Shown in pieces: positions 32,680 to 43,400 of a stretch of DNA of 64,000 nucleotides (positions are counted from its first letter, which is position 1; every line of letters starts with the position of its first letter). This stretch comes from Pochonia chlamydosporia 170 (taxonomy: Eukaryota; Ascomycota; Sordariomycetes; Hypocreales; Clavicipitaceae). The stretch lies in contig NC_035790.1 of the NCBI RefSeq assembly GCF_001653235.2, positions 1-64,000 of the forward strand. Reading direction: 5' to 3'. The notes under the pieces are model-generated. The model was not told the DNA's origin. It saw nothing but the letters and a program-made list of their open reading frames with translations, and ran no database searches. The translations under genes and the position numbers were made by a program.

Positions 32680-33700
32680 ATTCGAAGGACGAGAACGACC
32701 GGACGCTGTTGTCGTGGCTTGCCGGGAATGGGCACAAGGCCATCGTCCTGCAATTGCTCGGGAGAGGCGCCGCAATTGAGGCGAAGGACAAGGATGGCGG
32801 GACGGCGCTCTGGTGGGCCGCCAGGAACGGGCACGAGGCCATCGTCAAGCTGCTGCTCGAGAAGGGTGCCGACGTCGAGGCGAAGGATAAGTACGGTCGG
32901 ACGGCGCTCGTGGTGGCCGCCGGGAACGGGCATGAGACCATCGTCAAGCTGCTGCTCGAAAAGGGGGCCGAGGCGAAGGACAAGTACGGTCGGACGGCGC
33001 TCGTGCGGGCCGCCGGGAACGGGCATGAGACCATAGTCAAGCTGCTGCTCGAAGAGGGCGCTGACGTGGAGGCGAAGGACCAGTACGGTTGGACGCTGGA
33101 CGTCGAGAGTGGGACGGCGCTCGTGCGGGCCGCCGGGAACGGGCACGAGGTCATCGTCAAGCTGCTGCTAGAGAAGGGTGCCGATGTGGAGGCGAAGGAC
33201 GATGGCGGTAGGACGGCACTCGTGCACGCCGCCGGAAACGGGCATGAGACCATCGTCAAGCTGCTGCTCGAGGAGGGCGCTGACGTGGAGGCGAAGGACC
33301 AGTACGGTTGGACGCTGGACGCCGGGAGTGGGACGGCGCTCGTGCGGGCCGCCAGGAACGGACACGAGGCCAGCGTCAAGCTGCTGCTCGAAAAGGGCGC
33401 CTACGTCGAGGCGAAGGACCAGTACGGTCGGACGGCGCTCGTGCTGGCTGCCAGGAACGGGCACGAGGCCATCGTCAAGCTGCTGCTCGAGAAGGGCGCC
33501 GATGCAGAGGCGATGGATGACGGCGGTGGGACGGCGCTCGTGCGGGCCGCCAGGAACGGGCACGAGGCCGTCGTCAAGCTGCTGCTCGAGAAGGGTGCCG
33601 ACGTCGAGGCGAAGGATGACGGCGGTAGGACGGCGCTCGTGCAGGCCGGCAGGAACGGGCACAAGGCCATCGTCAAATTGCTCCAAGGGAAACGTCCATG
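32680..33700 (+). repeat. Near-identical ankyrin repeat array
   Basis: Ten units of about 99 bp with high nucleotide identity. Units 4 and 6 both carry the same extension (DQYGWTLD followed by VES or AGS), which indicates block duplication. Homogenised repeats like these are typical of fungal recognition domains. Confidence 0.85.
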
Positions 33701-33989
33701 ATCCCTTGCGAGACGCACTTGCTCCCCGTAGTTTGGCCATGCCGTTGACCACATGGAATGCAACGGGGCGAGACTCTGGTCCTTGGATACAGAAGCATGC
33801 AGGGCGATGATTGGGCTGTCAGGCAGTCAGTTAAGTCAGAAATCCAGCAAGTGGCGATATCGCCAACGTGTCATTTCACCAGCACGACTCACCATCTATG
33901 GAGCATTCCAACATAGTTCAACAAAGCGGAATACATGGGTTCGGGACAAGGGGGACTCCCGGTCGCACATGATGACATGAACAGCCCGT

Positions 33990-34600
33990 GAGATTTTCAA
34001 CGACAGACTCAGCCGGAAGATTGTTGTGTATCTAAAAGACCACAGCGACATTTTGGAGGATTCCGGCGGCTACGTTGATCTTTCTCTCTTTATGGTTGGA
34101 ATATCCGCCGAACAATCAAAGCCGATCGTGAAGTCATCAAGATGACCCGATTTAGAACCAAGAGGTTCCCGAACGACGCTTCTAATAGCAGATCTCCACT
34201 GATAGACGTCGAACTTTCAGGGCCTTTCAGATTGTTTAGACGAACAACAGCACAGGTCGACGAACCCAAAAAAGAGGTTGACCTTTCCTCAGCGCTGCCT
34301 TCAAGTGACGACTTCCGCACTAGTCTTCTTATGACAAGTCTATCAGCCCGCTTTTCACTACTCCGTGAAAATGACGACCAGAATAGCAACCTCGGTGAAG
34401 CCAATGACAACACTGCCGTCTATCCGAATCTACAGTCCAGGCCGGCAGACTTTGATGGCCTTCGAGATTATCAGCATGATATCGCAGATATTGAATGGCT
34501 CAGGGCCTTACTGTTGGGTCAATGGGACGCTTATCAACCTGATGATGCTGCTTCAATTGCAAGCAGCACTATATGTTGTCCCAATCCGACTGGGGGATAA
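33990..34600 (+). pseudogene. Two juxtaposed fragments of conserved fungal proteins
   Basis: Positions about 33993-34143 read EIFNDRLSRKIVVYLKDHSD and then LSLFMVGISAEQSKPIVKSS, ending in a stop. They resemble a segment found in large fungal hypothetical proteins (FMVGxSxxxAxPxIV). A second frame at 34142-34600 contains SARFSLLRENDDQNSNLGEA, which I associate with a conserved ascomycete protein of unknown function (SARFSMLREQDDP type). They are in different frames and probably come from unrelated genes. Both assignments are from memory of sequence patterns only. Confidence 0.35.
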
Positions 34601-34819
34601 TACGGCAAAGCGCTGATAAGGAAACAATGGAGAATTACCTGGAGGAGGGGATCACACTGACAAGATCAGGTCGCGAACGGATAGGAGATGGGGACTTAAA
34701 AGAATGCTGACTCTAATTTTACTACTCTCAAATTGACAAATGTTTCCTCAATGCGACTGGTTGTTGATTTTTGAACGTGAAAGCGCAGTTCGGAAGACAG
34801 TCCTCTGTTCCTCGCCACC

Positions 34820-35095
34820 ATTTCTGTTTTTATTGACAATCCCAAACAGAGGCCTAGGAGGTGTTTCCCCTGCATTGGCACTGCACTATCATTTGAACCA
34901 GACGACCCGCGTGTAGAAGACAAGACCACCGAATTCTACTCGCCAGGGGATTTGAGTAAGCATTTCCGTCGGAGACACCTATCGAGGTTGCGGGACAACG
35001 ATCGGCCAGTATGTCAAGTCTGCGATATGACTCTCTCACAATAAGATGCATATCTGCAAAAACATGCTATTTCGGTTCATGGGACAGTCTCCTGA
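34820..35095 (+). pseudogene. Zinc-finger C-terminus resembling FluG/DUF3435-type proteins
   Basis: The stretch from about 34820 reads VFIDNPKQRPRRCFPCIG, then GDLSKHFRRRHLSRLRDNDR, CQVCDMTLSQ, a stop, and DAYLQKHAISVHGTVS. The CFxCxG, HFRRxHL and HAxxxHGTVS pattern is what I recall from the C-termini of fungal FluG-domain/DUF3435 proteins. The DUF3435 core includes tyrosine recombinases of Starship elements. Only the C-terminal fingers remain, with one internal stop. Confidence 0.4.
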
Positions 35096-35213
35096 AGACT
35101 CCACCGCCAACTAGTTAATGCTTTCTCTTAAGTTCTGTCTCTGTCATCCAGCCAAGGTTATCATGATAATAGATTAGATATGTTAGATCAATTTTGTTGA
35201 ACGTCACAGCGGA

Positions 35214-35535
35214 AGAGATGCCGCCAACGTAGGCTATTTATGGAAGGCGCAGGCTGGACGTTGCACGTGATGTTGTATCATGTTCAACACCGCCCCTCAG
35301 CCAAGCCTGACAATACACCTAACTAACTGAAGCTATCTATGATATTTCCTAGCAACTAATACAAAGGAGAAACTCAGCGAGTGACTTGGGCTTTGCCCAG
35401 GTTGAGTTGCCTGATAAATTGGGCATGTTTAACTGGCGTAAGTGCCTTTGTCAATCCATCGGCTGTCATCTCGTCTGTACCGACTTGATGAAGTTGAAAG
35501 AACCCATCATTCGTACGATTGATGATCCACTTGTA
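35214..35535 (-). repeat. Copia fragment, copy 2
   Basis: Nearly identical to 21-342 (offset 35193). It covers part of the LTR, the polypurine tract and the end of RNase H. It stops exactly at the TA where the pogo element begins. On its left it is joined to TTGAACGTCACAGCGGAA, an internal Copia segment in inverted orientation (compare plus strand 472-489). Confidence 0.9.
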
Positions 35536-37397
35536 ACGTATGTGCATAGCGGGTCGCTCAACATAGCGAACCGCTCACCCAACACTACCTTTTCGTAAAG
35601 ATTCCACCAAAAAACAACCACAACATAGGAAATCAACTAATCTTCGCTGGTATCCTCTTCATTAGATGTTTCCACATCAATCCGACATGTTCGTGCATTA
35701 TGGCCGGGCTTGCCGCACACACCACATCGCCGACCCTTCCTCTCATCCCTCGGTTTGCGACCTCTCGTCCAGCGATCTTCTTGCTTTATCTGCTCATCCA
35801 CGTCATTCTGGTCCTGAAGAGCTTGTCCCTCGGCAATAGTCATGCTACCACCTTGACGTAAACGCGTTTTTCGAGCTCTACGCCGCTTGCTTAGTATTGC
35901 ATTTGCCTCTCGAAGTAGCTGGTTCTCCGCTTTCAAGAGGGCCATCTTATGCATAGTTCCGCATGTACCCTTCGAAAATTGATCCATAGCAGCCAAAATT
36001 GACGTTGGAGAGCTTCCTTGGTGGCGGCTTATTCGCCTTTTGATATAATCAGTCTGCGAAGTAGCCTCAGTTGGGTTATTTGGGGTCTTTGGAACCCACA
36101 GTTGCGGTAGCTCAGTAGCTTCTTCAACAGGAGGTGGCGTCCGTGGCCTTATATCTAGCCGTGACAAGACACTTTTTGGGTCAAATGGGATAAGGCCTGC
36201 ACCCCTAAAAGCCCCCTGGATATTTTTTTCCGTCATTGCAGCTTTAAATGCGGTGAAAAATGCGGGTAGGAAGTCCGCCTTTGTAATGTGTGTAATCCCC
36301 GCTCTCATTAGCCCTTCAATTTCTTTACCATAAGCCTTCTTCAGTGGCCCAAAACAGCCAACATCTAGTGGCTGAAGAATATGGGATGAATGAGAAGGCA
36401 TGCAAAGCGTGATTATCTGATGGTCCTTGCAAAACAGCTCAAATTCCGTGGAGTGGTGGCTTTCATGCCCATCCATGATCAGAAGACGATATGCGCCTTG
36501 AGTTCGCGGCTTAGTATGCTTTTCGAAGTGCTGAATCCATTCAACACCTTTCTCATTTGTAGTCCAGCCGTTGTGAGTTGTAGAAATAACCCAATCCTTC
36601 GGCAGCACGCTGTCTTCATACCAGTTCGCGAGGTGATATTGCCCCGCAACGATGATAAATGGCGGGATAGCCTCACCTCGAGAATTAATAGATTGGATCA
36701 CCGAAACCCATTCTCTATCACCTGGCTGAGCCAATGTTGGTTTGGCATGTCTATCTGAGCTTGTAACAACCATGGTGGTTGAGATTATGCCCATCATAAA
36801 GCCAGTCTCGTCAAAGTTGTGGAAATCCTCCTCTAGGATGCCGTATTTCGCGACTATGTCGCGCACAAGCTCAAACCAGGGCCGAATTATCTTTGGATCT
36901 TCGCACAAGGCTCTCTTATAGTCATATCTACGCGTAAAACGCGTGGTTAGCTCTTTTTGGCGTTTGACAAAGTTTGAAGCCCATCGTGGTCCCACGGGAA
37001 GCGCGTCGCGATCGGCGAGCAGTCGATTCGCCATATCTTCCACACCACTAAGCCGGGGAGGAAATGATCGCGAATCTAGGTCAAGAATATATTCAACAAT
37101 TGTTGATTCCTCTAGATTTGTAAGCTTTCGACAATTGGGCATAGTATCGCGTCTCGCAGTAACACCGTTGATCCGATCCTTGAGCGTGCTAAATGGAACT
37201 TTGTAGATCGCTGCGGCTGCTCGAATGCTTAGCTTAGAGTTATGTTGTATAGCTTGGTAGGCTAAGATTAAGTTTTTCTCTTTTTTTACAGAGTCCATGA
37301 TTTTTCGTTGAGAAGTAAGTAAATAAAGAATGATGGTTCCATTTGCCCTGTGGAGTGAGCGGTTCGCTATGTTGAGCGACCCGCTATGCACATACGT
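35536..37397 (-). mobile_element. Intact pogo-family transposon
   Basis: A 1,862-bp element with perfect 42-bp inverted repeats (35536-35577 and 37356-37397; each begins ACGTATGTGCATAGCGGGTC read inward). TA flanks both sides (35534-35535 and 37398-37399). It carries one uninterrupted transposase gene on the minus strand. Its left flank is Copia but its right flank is an OrsD/recombinase gene rather than the Copia continuation. Confidence 0.95.
35637..37298 (-). CDS. pogo-family transposase
   Basis: 553 residues from ATG at 37298 (MDSVKKEKNLILAYQAIQHN); the frame is also open further upstream. N-terminal Psq/CENP-B-like helix-turn-helix (LSIRAAAAIYKVPFSTLKDR and the FPPRLSGVEDMANRLL region). 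DDE core: NFDETGFMMG, LLIMDGHESHHS, and HILQPLDVGCFGPLKKAY. A coiled-coil-like segment (MALLKAENQLLREANAI) follows, then a C-terminal CCHC knuckle, CGVCGKPGHNARTC. All three acidic residues are present with no stops, so it could be active. It is the unmutated counterpart of the RIP-degraded copy at 21138-22765, although the two have different terminal repeats. Confidence 0.92.
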   Translation of the reverse strand: MDSVKKEKNLILAYQAIQHNSKLSIRAAAAIYKVPFSTLKDRINGVTARRDTMPNCRKLTNLEESTIVEYILDLDSRSFPPRLSGVEDMANRLLADRDALPVGPRWASNFVKRQKELTTRFTRRYDYKRALCEDPKIIRPWFELVRDIVAKYGILEEDFHNFDETGFMMGIISTTMVVTSSDRHAKPTLAQPGDREWVSVIQSINSRGEAIPPFIIVAGQYHLANWYEDSVLPKDWVISTTHNGWTTNEKGVEWIQHFEKHTKPRTQGAYRLLIMDGHESHHSTEFELFCKDHQIITLCMPSHSSHILQPLDVGCFGPLKKAYGKEIEGLMRAGITHITKADFLPAFFTAFKAAMTEKNIQGAFRGAGLIPFDPKSVLSRLDIRPRTPPPVEEATELPQLWVPKTPNNPTEATSQTDYIKRRISRHQGSSPTSILAAMDQFSKGTCGTMHKMALLKAENQLLREANAILSKRRRARKTRLRQGGSMTIAEGQALQDQNDVDEQIKQEDRWTRGRKPRDERKGRRCGVCGKPGHNARTCRIDVETSNEEDTSED

Positions 37398-37399
37398 TA

Positions 37400-39745
37400 T
37401 TGGATCTTGCATCAACAATTTTGGAAAGTGAAGGCGCCGATGATGATGACGACGACGACAATGACGACGACGATAATAAAGACGATAATAAAGACGATGA
37501 TCACGACGATGATCACGACCGTGAGAACAATAGCGATAATGGCAGCGACACTAACAATTATAAAGGTTACTGCGAGAACGGCAGCGACACTGAGGACGGC
37601 AAGGAAGATGGCTATACGCTAGATTCTAGTATAGAGCATCTCAAATTCTGTCTCCCTCAGGGTGTCCGCCTCGAACTATCAGAGGCACTCTTCCAGCTCT
37701 CGATGATGTTTTGGACATACCAAAACCGCGATGGAGTAATGGATTCTTCGACAATAGTACATTTCACAGCGGTGCTGGGAATTCACCGTTCCTCATTGGC
37801 GTACCGCGATGCATACAACTTCACCCCAGACCTAGCAGCCCTTATATGGATAGGACGGTTGTTGTTTCTCGAGTACAGTTTACCTCAATACAGTTATGAC
37901 ACGCTAGTATATCCCTGGCCAGAGCGTCACACATACCCGTCTCAACCGGAGCGTCTGGAAGCAATCCGAAAGAAGTATATGCTTAGGGGCTGCTATTCAC
38001 CGCTTAGCGAGCTTATTGAGCTAAAGGCCTTTGGAAAGAGTATTGTGAGACGGGAAGGACCTCGTGGGATGTTGACCTGGGCCCCAGATGGCCACTCTTT
38101 CACCTTTCATAACGACAAGGTAGTACGTCTCTCGGAGTTCTGTACAACCTATCAGGCTTCGATTAAAAGCGTACAAAAGCTCGTTACTGAGATGATGCTT
38201 GGTTGGGAACCTACAGTCAATCTCTCCGTAATACAAGATGACCTAACCTGTCAGTTACCAGGCTGGTGTTTCCTCGACAAACCGGAGAACCAGCTATTGG
38301 GCACATATAAAGCGATGTCACGCCGTGCGTGGTCGTCCTCGTTCCGCGGCAAAGCACTTGCCAAGGCAGGACATTGGCTACCTGGTTCATGCCTGGCGTA
38401 TCTACAGGCTGGTGCTGAACTGTCAATAAAGGGCTTTGCTGCAGCTCATATCACCGCCGGTTTACCGGGTCGAGGCACGGAGATAACAACCGTTCGCTTT
38501 CGAAACACAAAACTTGGCATTAGGAATCTGTTTGTTCGCGGGGGAAAGGTTGTTATTGTCATTGGCTATACCAAAGCTCGTGCCTCAAACAACCACTCTT
38601 TCTACGTTGTTCGCTATCTTCCAGATAGTTTGGGCCAGTCTATTATACTCTATCTTGCGTATATCCGACCGTTTCTCGATTTCTTGGCGAACCAGCTTAA
38701 ATTATCGCATCATCACGGCAATGAGTTTCTCTTTTTAGACCCAAAGCGCAAGAATAGGCACATGTCCTCGACGCAGGCAACACAAGCTCTTCGGGATTTA
38801 ACGCGGAATCTTCAGACGCCGTGGTCAATATCTCTATATCGTCAGGCATCGATTGCCATTGCTAAGCGTCACATAAGCGAGTTAATAAAACGGAGGAACT
38901 TCTATTACCCAAATGATGCCAGCGACCCGATTCGAATGATCGCCGCCGGAGTGGGACATCGCCCGAGGATGCTTCTTACTGCCTACGCAATCGACGCGGC
39001 CCTACCGACCCGACTCCAGCCCGAACTTCTTGAAATGTATCGCCAACTATCAACACTATGGCAAAACTGGAATGTGGAGTACTACAACCAGCATTGTGTC
39101 GCGGACTGTAGCATATCAAAGGAAAACGCAGCACAGAAGCTGGCTGGCGAAATACAATATTCGGTAACTCCTCTCGCGTCTAATGCTACGGGCACCCAAA
39201 AACGGAGACAGTCCAGGAACTTAAGTAGCACGGGGCGTTGCAAAAGAAAAAAAGGGGTTGGCACGACGGACACCAGCGATGATAATGATGTAGCCCTAGA
39301 AGCCAGCATGGAAGGGTTTCCAGAAGGGTTTATTCATAATGCGGAATACCAGATCCTCATATGTGTGGCGTGCGAGTCTATTATTAGTCCAGGAAGACGG
39401 TCGTTCTACGATCATTTAAACCGCCACCGTATCTTGGGTCCTGTTTGTAAAGCTTATATTGAGCGATTCAGCACCCTTCAGCTCACGCCAATAAAGGAGC
39501 TTTTAAGGCCGCACCAAATAATCCCGGCTATCCCTTACCTTCGAGTCTACAGAGCATTTCGATGTAATATTTGCCAGTACCGTACAACTCGATGGGACAC
39601 AATCCTTGACCACATGGTAGTACACAAGCTTGGTGTGTCTCCAGTGCGAGCCTGGGAGACGGGAAAGATAGCCAAATGCTACGTACAAACATTCTCGTCA
39701 GCAAAAGGTCGAATAGCATACTTCGAGATAACGCCGCCGAATTAG
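37400..39745 (+). pseudogene. OrsD/tyrosine-recombinase-like protein, copy A, 5'-truncated
   Basis: The open frame enters directly from the pogo end with no native start. It begins with an acidic Asp/Asn-rich tract, followed by the conserved block shared with copy B (FQLSMMFWTYQ, MLRGCYSPLSELIELKAFGK, LPGWCFLDKPENQ). A tyrosine-recombinase-like region follows: R-x-x-E in GRGTEITTVRFRN, Lys in GYTKARASNN, Arg in LYRQASIAIAKRH, and GHRPRMLLTAY, with the His-Tyr spacing of the family. The C-terminus is an OrsD/DUF3505-like zinc-finger pair (ILICVACES to HLNRH, then FRCNICQY to HMVVHK, ending CYVQTFSSAKGRIAYFEI). The recombinase reading is my inference. Confidence 0.65.
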
Positions 39746-39855
39746 GTTAAACGAAAAGCTAATAATAGAAGCCGCGTCGCGCTCCTAAGTTAAGAGATCT
39801 TTCGTATGCTCTGATTATACTGTAGAGTGTATATAGTATTATACTTAATTATTTA

Positions 39856-40467
39856 ATGCCAATATTTAACGTCGACGACTTCGTGTACAACGCAGAGCAT
39901 CGCGTGGTGTGTCGGGAATGCAGGACGTGCCTCGCTCCTGGGGGGAGGGAGAAGTGGGAAAGTCACCTACGCAAGAAACCACACCACATAAGAGGCGAGC
40001 AGCTGAGCAGAACGATTGAACTGCTATCGACGTACGACTTGCGGGGAACGACAAAGGAATTGCGACAGTGGCGGCCCCGGAGGAGGACGCCATGCGAAAG
40101 GATCGCTGGGGCTAGAAGTCTACGATGGCTACATATGCAACTGTGACGTCAAGAGGTGCGACTTCGCAACGACACGGCTGGAATTAATGCACGATCATAT
40201 GCCCAAGCACGGGAGAACAGCATCACAGAACAGAGAAGGCAGCCCCTTGTGGGAGGCGTGCCGCCTGCAGACGTATCTCACGGCAAAGGTCGGATCGACT
40301 ACTTCACCGTTAAAGGCTCATCAGACAGCGGACGAGACAATAATAATGATAACACTCCGCCATTAGGAAGGGGTATAGCGCAACCACTCCTGTACACGGG
40401 GCCGCCACCGTCAGCTGCGGAGGAAACCCTCTTCGACAGACTAAAGAACGACGTAATTACGCGATGA
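39856..40467 (+). pseudogene. N-terminal OrsD domain of copy B, frame-broken
   Basis: From ATG 39856 the protein reads DDFVYNAEHRVVCRECRTCL with HLRKKPHH, the first OrsD finger. After a frame change near 40080 it continues LEVYDGYICNCDVKRCDFAT with HDHMPKHG, then changes frame again near 40280 into GRIDYFTVKG and the linker QPLLYTGPPPSAAEETLFDR. Two frame changes, or unrecognised introns, separate it from the main ORF, which starts at 40464 and overlaps its stop. Confidence 0.55.
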
Positions 40468-43400
40468 CTTTGCCTTCACTTCGGCCCGATAAAGTGCAGT
40501 CAACATCAACACATCTCTTCACTCCGCCACCGACAAGCCCTTACTGCTTCTCATTTCACAACGACACTACGCCTTCGATTCTACAAAGATATGAGAACTT
40601 TGCAGATAATGCAGATGTTCTTCTTGCGCAAGAGGCAGCTGAAGACCGCCGCCGCCAAGCCAGAACGGAACAGGCCTGGCGGGAAAGCCAGCAGCACTCG
40701 TGTGAAGAAGACAACGAGACAACCCCATGGCTTAAGCATACGAGGTGGCCAGAGACATTCAGGAATCGACCCCTTGACATCATCACCGCCTCCGCGAGGC
40801 AGCCTGCTCGAGGCCCCTATCAGGGCAGCGAAGATTACTTGCTTGGGTATTGGCGGGGACTGCCACTTTATAGTCCGGCGGCAGCAGAGGCACAACTACG
40901 GCTACTAATGCGCGCCGTCGACGACGTATTCGACCGTGCAAAGGCAACACTAGCATCCACATCCTATCGGTCGAGGTGCTGGCTCTCGAGTCATTGGAAA
41001 GACGAGTTTTGGCACCGTCCGCTCCGTATACTGCCGCCTTCGACCGAACAGAAATACAAATCGTACTGGAAGCACTTCATCTGCTATGTCTTTCGAGCCC
41101 TCGCTCACAAGCCAGTCCTGCGTCGGGAGATCTATAATGTGCCATTAGGTACAGATGATGTGATAATGATGCGGCACATCTTGGAACTGGTGTCGCAGCT
41201 ACAAAAGGAGGAGGAAGAGGGAGAGGAACTGGCTGAAACCATTACGGAGTCCTCAAGCGATGAACAAGATGAGGACGATCAGGAGATGAGTGAAGATGGT
41301 AGCGAGAGCTTTCACGAGGCACATAGTGATAGTGAAGGTGAAAGTGAAGAAGATGCCGAAGAACAAGAAGACGAAGACGACGAAGACGACGACATACAGG
41401 ATGAGAATGGCGTATTAGATCATGTCTTTCATCTCCCTACTGGTACTCGCCTCAAACTTTGTGAGGCTCTCTTTCAGCTGTCCATGATGTTCTGGATTTA
41501 CCAATGCCCAGCCGGAACCATGTCATCATCAACACTGATACATTTCACCGCAGTTATGGGAGTACACCGTTCTTCTCTTGCGTTTCGCGATGCATACAAC
41601 TCAACACCAATGCTTGCGGCTGTGATATGGATAGGCCGGCTGATGTTCCTCGAATATAGCCTGCCGTTGTACAACTATAACACTCTCGTGTGTACCTGGC
41701 CCTCTCGTGATGCCTATCCGTCCCAGCCAGCGCGCCTGGAGACAATCAGAGCCAAGTACATGCTACGAGGTTGTTATTCACCGCTTAGCGAACTTATCGA
41801 GCTCAAGGCAATGGGAAGGAGTATTGTCAAGCGCGAAGGAGTACCAGGTAATCTTACATGGGCTCCAGATGGTCACTCTTTCACGATCGGCAACGCCAAG
41901 GTGGTGCGGTTATCTGAATTCTGCACCACCTATCAAGCTGCTATCAGTAATGTACAAGAGCGAGTAGCGGAGATGATGCTAGGGTGGCAACCAGAAGTGG
42001 ACCTGTCCCAGGTTCGGGATGATTTAACGTGTCGTTTACCAGGGTGGTGCTTCCTCGACAAGCCCGAGAATAACCTCGGGAATATATACAAAGCAATGGC
42101 ACGCCGTGCATGGTCATCAACCTTTCGTGGCCAGGCGCTTGCCAAAGCCGGCCACTGGCTGCCAGGACCGTGTTTAGCATACCTAGAAGCTGGTACAAAA
42201 CTAGGCACTATGGCATTTACAAGCATCCATATCACACCAACACTGCCCAACCGCGGTACAGAGGCAACGAGTATTCGGTTACGAAACACAAAGCTAACAA
42301 TAAGAAACATATTTATCCGCGAGGGACAACTTCTCATAATTGTCAGCTATAATAAGTCCCGTGCGTCAAATAATCACGCCTTTTATGTTGTACGCTACCT
42401 GCGGGACGACCTTGCCTCTGCCCTATTTCTCTACATTGCCTATATACAGCCATTTCTTGACTTTTTGGCAAATCAGCTACAGCTACCACAATATCACAGC
42501 AATGAGTACTTCTTCCCGGATCCAAAGCACAAGAAGAAACATCTAAGTTCAATGCAGGCGACAGAAGCCCTTAGGTCGCTAACCCGACACCTACAGACGC
42601 CATGGACATTATCGTTATATCGACAAGCAGCGATCGCTATTGCTAAGAGGTACATAAGTGAGCTTATTAGAGAAAAAAACTTCTATTATCCATCCGAAGC
42701 GAGCACACCAATCCGTATGATTGCTGCTGGTGTCGGACACCGGCCTCAAATGCTTCTTACAGCTTATGCAATCGATTCTGCACTGCCTACCCGACTACAG
42801 CCCGAGCTTCTTGAGATGTACCGGCAATTATCGGCGCTTTGGCAAGCTTGGAATCGAGAGTATTATATGCAACACTGCGTCGGGGGATCTAGTGGCTCAA
42901 GGAATGCAAGCGCGAAGCTAGCCATGGAAGATCTAGGGCTTACAATAACATCTACAACTCAGCGTACAAGCGCTCAAAAAAGGCGTCAGTCCGAAGACCC
43001 CAGCACCGACCATGCTCAGAGACGGAAAAAAATCCTTTCAAATGGGGGGACCAAGGGTGATGTTACGGCGGCAGGAGCTATTAAAGAGGGGTTCCCTAAT
43101 GGATTTATATACAATGCGGAGTATCGAATTCTTATCTGCGTTGCCTGCGAGTCCATGGTGTTTCCTGGCAAGCCATCTTTTTATACACATCTAAATCGCC
43201 ATCGAATATTAGGCTCTCTGTGCAAGGCTTATATAGAGTGGTTTGGCCGCCTTCAGCTTGCGCCTCCGAAAGAGCTTTCTACGCCAAAGAAGACAATCCC
43301 TGCCATCCCGCACCTAAAGATATACAGATCATTCCGGTGCAACATCTGTCGCCACTACACAACCCGATGGGAGCTAAGCCGTGACCACATAGTTCAGCAC

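Larger units (their letters stand above)
31396..33701 (+). pseudogene. HET-domain ankyrin protein with a 17-bp duplication frameshift
   Basis: Start MRLLQTTEADSTGGFEVKEF at 31396. The N-terminus is a HET domain: YAILSHRWD, YVWIDTCCIDKTSSAELSEA, WFTRGWTLQELLAP, then MGIFGINMPMLYGEGERAF. A linker follows, and then ten ankyrin repeats (about 32680-33700) of the form GRTALVRAAGNGHEAIVKLL. The frame changes at a perfect 17-bp tandem duplication (31571-31604); counting one copy gives a continuous 762-codon frame reading NKVRQCC-CKAKADGFEYVW. Everything downstream is open to TGA at 33699-33701. HET proteins mediate incompatibility cell death in fungi; as it stands this allele should be truncated. 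A sequencing or assembly artefact is the alternative. Confidence 0.85.

Noticed and set aside
32633..33763. Long open frames antisense to the ankyrin array
   Set aside because: Shadows of GC-rich codon-periodic repeats on the plus strand; they have no independent family features.
37420..37600. Separate Met/Thr-rich gene in the acidic tract of copy A
   Set aside because: An alternate-frame reading of a GAC/GAT repeat encoding poly-Asp.
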